From: an uncultured Ruminococcus sp. | Lineage (GTDB): Bacteria; Bacillota_A; Clostridia; Oscillospirales; Ruminococcaceae | Reading direction: 5' to 3' | DNA: 8,920 bases | NCBI GenBank assembly: GCA_902782875.1 | Contig: CACZPE010000387.1 | Location: forward strand, 1-8,920 | Shown: positions 5,853-8,920 of the stretch, piece after piece | Position numbering within the stretch: the first letter of the stretch is position 1 | How the letters are laid out: each line of letters begins with the position of its first letter | Made by a program: the position numbers and the translations under genes | The notes under the pieces: generated by a model | Databases searched by the model: none | What the model was told of the DNA's origin: nothing | Seen by the model: the letters and a program-made list of their open reading frames with translations, nothing else

Positions 5853-7079
5853 TCAGAGCTTTCCGGCTGCCTGCCTGAAATCTGCGATAAGGTCATCTAT
5901 ATTTTCTATACCAACGCTTATGCGTATCGTGTCGTCATATACTCCTGCGCTGATGCGCTGCTCTTCGGTGCTGTGTGTGTAGATCGTACCCGCGGGATGT
6001 ATCACAAGTGTGCGCACATCACCGATATTAGTGGCTATAAGGGCATATTCAAGGCTGTTGATGAGAGTATATGCCTTTTCTTTGCTTCCTGCCCTGATAG
6101 TTACGATCGCTCCGCCTTTTCCCGAAAGCTCTCTTTGTACGAGCTCATAGTAGGGTGAGGACGGAAGTCCCGGGTAGTTTACCTCTATATTATCAAGTGT
6201 TTCGAGAAATCCCGCAAGCTTTGCCGCATTCTCGCAGCAGCGTTCCATACGCAGTCCGAGCGTATCAAGCCCGACTATGTTCATGAAGGCATTGAAGGGT
6301 GACAGGCATCCGCCCGTATTCCGCCATATGCCGTTTCTCAGCTTTGAAAGGAACGCAAGCGGACCGAACTTTGCATAGGGTGCAAATCCGGGATATCTGT
6401 TCACATCCCACCTGTATGTGCCACTGTCAACGATTATGCCGCTTATGGAATTTCCTCCGCCGTTTATGTACTTTGATGATGAATGAACAATGATGTCTGC
6501 ACCGTGCTTTTTTGGCTGTATCAGATACGGTGTCGCTGTTGTGCTGTCGACTATCAGCGGTATGCCTTTTTCCCTGCACGCCTTTGATACGCTGTCTATA
6601 TCGACAACATCGAGCTTAGGATTGCCGATAAGCTCTGTAAATACTGCTTTCGTCCGTTCGTTTACGGCTTCTGTTACTGTTTCATAGGTTATCTTTTCAA
6701 GAAAATGTGCTGTTACTCCGAAAGCTTTCAGATCATTGAAAAGCTCAAGAGTACCGCCGAAAAGTCCTGTGCTGACTATTATCTCATCGCCTGAACTGAG
6801 TATGTTCAGAAGGACTGCGGTGATCGCCGACATTCCCGATGCACAGGCTACTGCGCCTATACCGCCCTCAAGTGCGGCTATCCTGCTCTCAAATGCGCTT
6901 ACTGTGGGATTTCCCACTCTCGTGTAGGAAAAGCCTGCTGCTTTGTTGTTGAATATTTTTTCAAGCTTTTCAGCCGATTCATATTCAAATGCACTGACCT
7001 GATATATCGGAGGCAGTGTCGAGCCGGTGTTATTGTCGGTCTGCTTCGTTTTGTGGAGCAGGAATGTATTGAAATCCAT
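5853..7079 (-). CDS. metY: O-acetylhomoserine sulfhydrylase (aminocarboxypropyltransferase)
   Basis: This PLP enzyme of the Cys/Met metabolism family makes L-homocysteine from O-acetyl-L-homoserine and a sulfur donor, the step before methionine. The 408 residues show YTRVGNPT (52-59), whose Tyr and Arg contact PLP of the partner subunit, the aromatic loop around residues 105-112, DSTTATPYL (178-186) and the PLP lysine Lys203 in HSSSKYINGGG. The insert after it, with a GGCLSPFNAF segment at 256-265, is typical of MetY and separates it from MetB, MetC and MGL enzymes. MetY uses sulfide in many bacteria, but in Wolinella succinogenes it accepts a carrier protein thiocarboxylate; the carrier, E1 and JAMM genes downstream suggest that mode here. 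The ATG at 7079 has GGTGA seven bases upstream. It follows the desulfurase gene after 72 bases holding a hairpin. No SAM-responsive riboswitch can fit in that gap. Confidence 0.93.
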   Translation of the reverse strand: MDFNTFLLHKTKQTDNNTGSTLPPIYQVSAFEYESAEKLEKIFNNKAAGFSYTRVGNPTVSAFESRIAALEGGIGAVACASGMSAITAVLLNILSSGDEIIVSTGLFGGTLELFNDLKAFGVTAHFLEKITYETVTEAVNERTKAVFTELIGNPKLDVVDIDSVSKACREKGIPLIVDSTTATPYLIQPKKHGADIIVHSSSKYINGGGNSISGIIVDSGTYRWDVNRYPGFAPYAKFGPLAFLSKLRNGIWRNTGGCLSPFNAFMNIVGLDTLGLRMERCCENAAKLAGFLETLDNIEVNYPGLPSSPYYELVQRELSGKGGAIVTIRAGSKEKAYTLINSLEYALIATNIGDVRTLVIHPAGTIYTHSTEEQRISAGVYDDTIRISVGIENIDDLIADFRQAAGKL

Positions 7080-7101
7080 CTGTGTATCACCACATTTTTT
7101 T

Positions 7102-7139
7102 AAAAGACCTGCAGGACAGCAGAACCATCCTGCAAGGTC
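7102..7139 (-). terminator. Hairpin with short U-run between the desulfurase gene and metY, possible partial terminator
   Basis: On the minus strand GACCTTGCAGGA (7139-7128) pairs with TCCTGCAGGTC (7116-7106): 11 base pairs with one bulged A and an 11-base loop, followed by TCTTTTAAAA. It begins 12 bases after the desulfurase stop. The U-run is only four long, so I expect partial termination, lowering expression of metY and later genes relative to shell and cargo. No consensus promoter for metY is visible in the gap, so read-through from upstream is probably needed. Confidence 0.62.
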
Positions 7140-7151
7140 GGAAAGATTTGG

Positions 7152-8843
7152 TTATGCAAGTGTCCTTATGCCCTGTACGAGCCTGTCTATATCGCCGAAG
7201 GAATTATAGAGAGCAAGTGTGGGGCGTACGGTGCCTTCAAGGCCGAAATGGCGCAGTATAGGCTGTGCACAGTGATGTCCTGTACGGACTGCTATGCCGA
7301 GCTCATTGAGACGCTGGCCTACAGCCTCGTTATCCACGCCGTCGAGCACGAATGAAAGCACACTGGCTTTGTTGGTTGCTGTACCGATAAGATGCAGGCC
7401 GTTTATCTTCTGCATCTCCTTCATGGCATAGACCAGAAGCTCATGCTCATGACGGTTCACCTCGGGCATGCCTATGGAGTTCAGGTATTCAAGGGCTGCT
7501 CCGAGGCCTACCGCATCAGCTATGCTGCCTGTGCCTGCCTCGAATTTGTTGGGAGCGGGATTGTATATCGTGCGCTCAAAGGTAACGTCCTTTATCATAT
7601 TGCCGCCGCCGTGATATGGTCTAGCAGCCTCGAGAACGTCGGATTTTCCGTATACAGCACCGATACCGGTGGGAGCGAATATCTTGTGCCCCGAGAATAC
7701 GAAGAAATCAGTATCAAGAGCGGATACATTTATCGGGATATGCGCTATGGACTGTGCACCGTCTATGAGTATGCGCACACCGTGTGCATGAGCCGTGGCT
7801 ACAAGCTCCTCAACGGGTGTAACCGTACCGAGGGCATTTGAAACATGAGTTACGGATACAAATTTTGTTCTGTTGGTAAACAGCTTTTCGTATTCGCTCA
7901 TGATAAGCTGGCCGCTCTTGTCAACGGGGATGACCTTGATAACAGCACCTGTTTCCTCACATACAAGCTGCCACGGAACTATGTTCGCATGGTGCTCGAG
8001 CATACTGAGGATTATTTCATCGCCCGGCTTGAGCATAGGCTTGACATATGCGTTCGCCACAAGGTTTATGGCCTCGGTCGTGCCTCTGACGAACACGATG
8101 TTGTCCTTTGAGGGAGCACCGATAAAGTCAGCTGTTATCTGCCTTGCGTTCTCATAGGCATCGGTAGAGCGTGCTGCAAGCTCATGAGCGCCTCTGTGTA
8201 CATTTGAGTTCTCGTGAGTGTAGTAGTAGCTCAGTCTGTCGATGACTGCCTGCGGACGCTGTGTTGTAGCGCCGTTGTCGAGCCATACCAGATCATGGCC
8301 GTTGATCTTTTCGGAAAGGATCGGGAAATCAGCCCTGATCTGCTCGAGAGTCTTTGTGCCTACTATTATGCCGCTGTCAGGAACTGACCGGGGTGCTTTC
8401 TCTGCACTCTGAGCCGTCTGCTTCGGTACATAGCTGTCTGCCTGTCCCTGAGAGAGTACAACGGGAGAGTAACCGCCTGCAACAGGCTGGTTTTCATCGG
8501 GAATAGTGTACTTATCGTATGCAGCGCCGTAGCTTGCCGCTGCCTGTGTATACTCGGATACACCGCCGCCGTTGTATTCATTTGCAATGCGCTCAAACTC
8601 CGATATCTCGCCGTAGTTTCCTGCATAGCCGCCTGCCGCCTGTTCAGCGGATGAGACATAATTCACTCCGCCTGTATAAGCCGCAGCTTTATTGGCTGCA
8701 TCATATATCACGGAAGTATCGCCGTTTGTGACGAGACTGTCTATGCCGCCAGCACAGCGTGCAGGATCAAAATCGGGGAACAGCGAGTTAGCGTAGCTTT
8801 CAAGCTCTGCTTCTGTCGGTATTCCGTAATTAGTCGTAGTCAT
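7152..8843 (-). CDS. Family 2A encapsulin cargo cysteine desulfurase (SufS-type with N-terminal targeting domain)
   Basis: This PLP enzyme removes sulfur from L-cysteine to give alanine and an enzyme persulfide. Of 563 residues, about 165-563 form a class V SufS-like desulfurase: FPILSEK, LDNGATTQRP, EHHANIVPW with the PLP-stacking His, DGAQS (361-365), the PLP lysine Lys387 in FSGHK, and the active cysteine Cys525 in RTGHHCAQP, a group II sequence. Residues 1-160 are an added region rich in Gly, Ala and Tyr (14 tyrosines), probably disordered. Its beginning, IPTEAELESYANSLF, resembles the conserved L..LAN.LF motif near the N-terminus of cargo desulfurases loaded into family 2A encapsulins. 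The overlapping upstream gene encodes such a shell, which makes cargo status likely. ATG 8843 is chosen because AGGTGA lies five bases upstream; GTG at 8852 would add three residues but lies within that site. The start overlaps the shell gene stop by 14 bases. Confidence 0.92.
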   Translation of the reverse strand: MTTTNYGIPTEAELESYANSLFPDFDPARCAGGIDSLVTNGDTSVIYDAANKAAAYTGGVNYVSSAEQAAGGYAGNYGEISEFERIANEYNGGGVSEYTQAAASYGAAYDKYTIPDENQPVAGGYSPVVLSQGQADSYVPKQTAQSAEKAPRSVPDSGIIVGTKTLEQIRADFPILSEKINGHDLVWLDNGATTQRPQAVIDRLSYYYTHENSNVHRGAHELAARSTDAYENARQITADFIGAPSKDNIVFVRGTTEAINLVANAYVKPMLKPGDEIILSMLEHHANIVPWQLVCEETGAVIKVIPVDKSGQLIMSEYEKLFTNRTKFVSVTHVSNALGTVTPVEELVATAHAHGVRILIDGAQSIAHIPINVSALDTDFFVFSGHKIFAPTGIGAVYGKSDVLEAARPYHGGGNMIKDVTFERTIYNPAPNKFEAGTGSIADAVGLGAALEYLNSIGMPEVNRHEHELLVYAMKEMQKINGLHLIGTATNKASVLSFVLDGVDNEAVGQRLNELGIAVRTGHHCAQPILRHFGLEGTVRPTLALYNSFGDIDRLVQGIRTLA

Positions 8844-8920
8844 AGTATTCACCTACTTCGACATCCTCAAGAACAGCAATTGCGTCGTCTGCGAGAATAG
8901 CTGCCGAGCAGTAGAGTGAA
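8830..8920 (-). CDS. Family 2A encapsulin shell protein (SrpI/MMP-I type), C-terminal fragment
   Basis: Only the last 29 codons and the TAA (8832-8830) lie in the window. They read SLYCSAAILADDAIAVLEDV followed by EVGEYYDYD. As I recall it, the Mycobacterium major membrane protein I, a family 2A encapsulin, ends in a nearly parallel LY.S.AVL.DDA.AVL.DV block followed by a short acidic and aromatic tail; this match, and the cargo-type desulfurase that overlaps it, make the call. Shells of this family are HK97-fold protein cages that enclose a cysteine desulfurase and have been shown to store elemental sulfur in Acinetobacter. The full gene, promoter and any upstream partners such as serine acetyltransferase lie beyond the edge. 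A NifU/IscU scaffold was considered because of the desulfurase, but the C-terminal residues fit encapsulin better. Confidence 0.8.
   Translation of the reverse strand, partial: SLYCSAAILADDAIAVLEDVEVGEYYDYD
8849..8854 (-). promoter_or_regulatory. Ribosome binding site for the cargo desulfurase, inside the shell gene
   Basis: AGGTGA on the minus strand lies five bases before ATG 8843 and within the shell protein's Val-Gly-Glu codons. It contains the alternative GTG start at 8852, which argues against that start. The nested arrangement implies translational coupling of shell and cargo. Confidence 0.65.

Noticed and set aside
7080..7151. S-box riboswitch or separate promoter before metY
   Set aside because: Only 72 bases are present, mostly occupied by one terminator-like hairpin, and no -35/-10 pair with good spacing is visible.
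7392..7841. Plus-strand open frame of 149 codons opposite the desulfurase catalytic domain
   Set aside because: The opposite strand encodes the conserved PLP lysine region of the desulfurase in this span, and the plus frame has no family features.
7152..8843. Housekeeping SufS of the Suf iron-sulfur pathway
   Set aside because: The catalytic domain is SufS-like, but no sufB, sufC, sufD or sufU gene is next to it, and SufS proteins lack a 160-residue N-terminal extension.
8830..8920. NifU/IscU iron-sulfur scaffold as the partial upstream gene
   Set aside because: IscU tails have a HCS/LAEDAI pattern that is loosely similar, and a SufS-like neighbour made it tempting, but the LY.S...L.DDA.AVL.DV block with an acidic-aromatic tail and the cargo-type extension on the desulfurase fit encapsulin better.
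1..8920. CRISPR arrays, tRNA or rRNA genes, insertion sequences, att sites
   Set aside because: No regularly spaced repeats, cloverleaf-like segments, rRNA motifs, transposase or integrase sequences were seen on either strand.

Overview
The window looks like chromosome from a moderate-GC anaerobic Firmicute of the Ruminococcus/Oscillospiraceae type. That placement is an inference from codon use, consensus sigma-A promoters, GGAGG-type ribosome binding sites and the protein families, not from a marker gene. Every confident gene lies on the minus strand, so transcription runs from high to low coordinates.

Layout in transcription order. The right edge carries the last codons of a family 2A encapsulin shell protein (SrpI / MMP-I type, HK97 fold). 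Overlapping its stop is a SufS-type cysteine desulfurase with an N-terminal extension of about 160 residues rich in Gly, Ala and Tyr, the form taken by the cargo enzyme of these sulfur-storing protein compartments. After a hairpin with a short U-run come metY (O-acetylhomoserine sulfhydrylase), a TusA-like protein, a thioredoxin with a CIPC active site, a ThiS/MoaD-like sulfur carrier ending GGGQ, a ThiF/MoeB-like E1 enzyme, a JAMM metalloprotease and a thioredoxin reductase. These are packed with gaps of about 20 bases or less, or with overlaps, and end at a strong intrinsic terminator. cysK (cysteine synthase) follows as a separate unit with its own promoter and a hairpin after its stop. Farther left is a DUF4143-type AAA ATPase with its own promoter, unrelated to sulfur. 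The left 260 bases hold promoter-like sequences, a perfect palindrome and possibly the tail of a plus-strand gene.

How the genes may work together. The carrier, E1, JAMM protease and MetY match the protein-thiocarboxylate route to homocysteine described as HcyS/HcyF/HcyD with MetY in Wolinella succinogenes. Here that module sits directly downstream of, and probably is partly co-transcribed with, an encapsulin shell and its desulfurase cargo, with TusA and a thioredoxin pair between them. My inference is a complete sulfur line: cysteine sulfur is taken by the desulfurase, stored or buffered as persulfide or elemental sulfur in the encapsulin, released by thioredoxin/TrxB or passed to TusA, loaded on the carrier as a thiocarboxylate, and used by MetY for homocysteine and methionine. 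The linkage of a sulfur-storing encapsulin to a thiocarboxylate methionine pathway is the most interesting point of the window.
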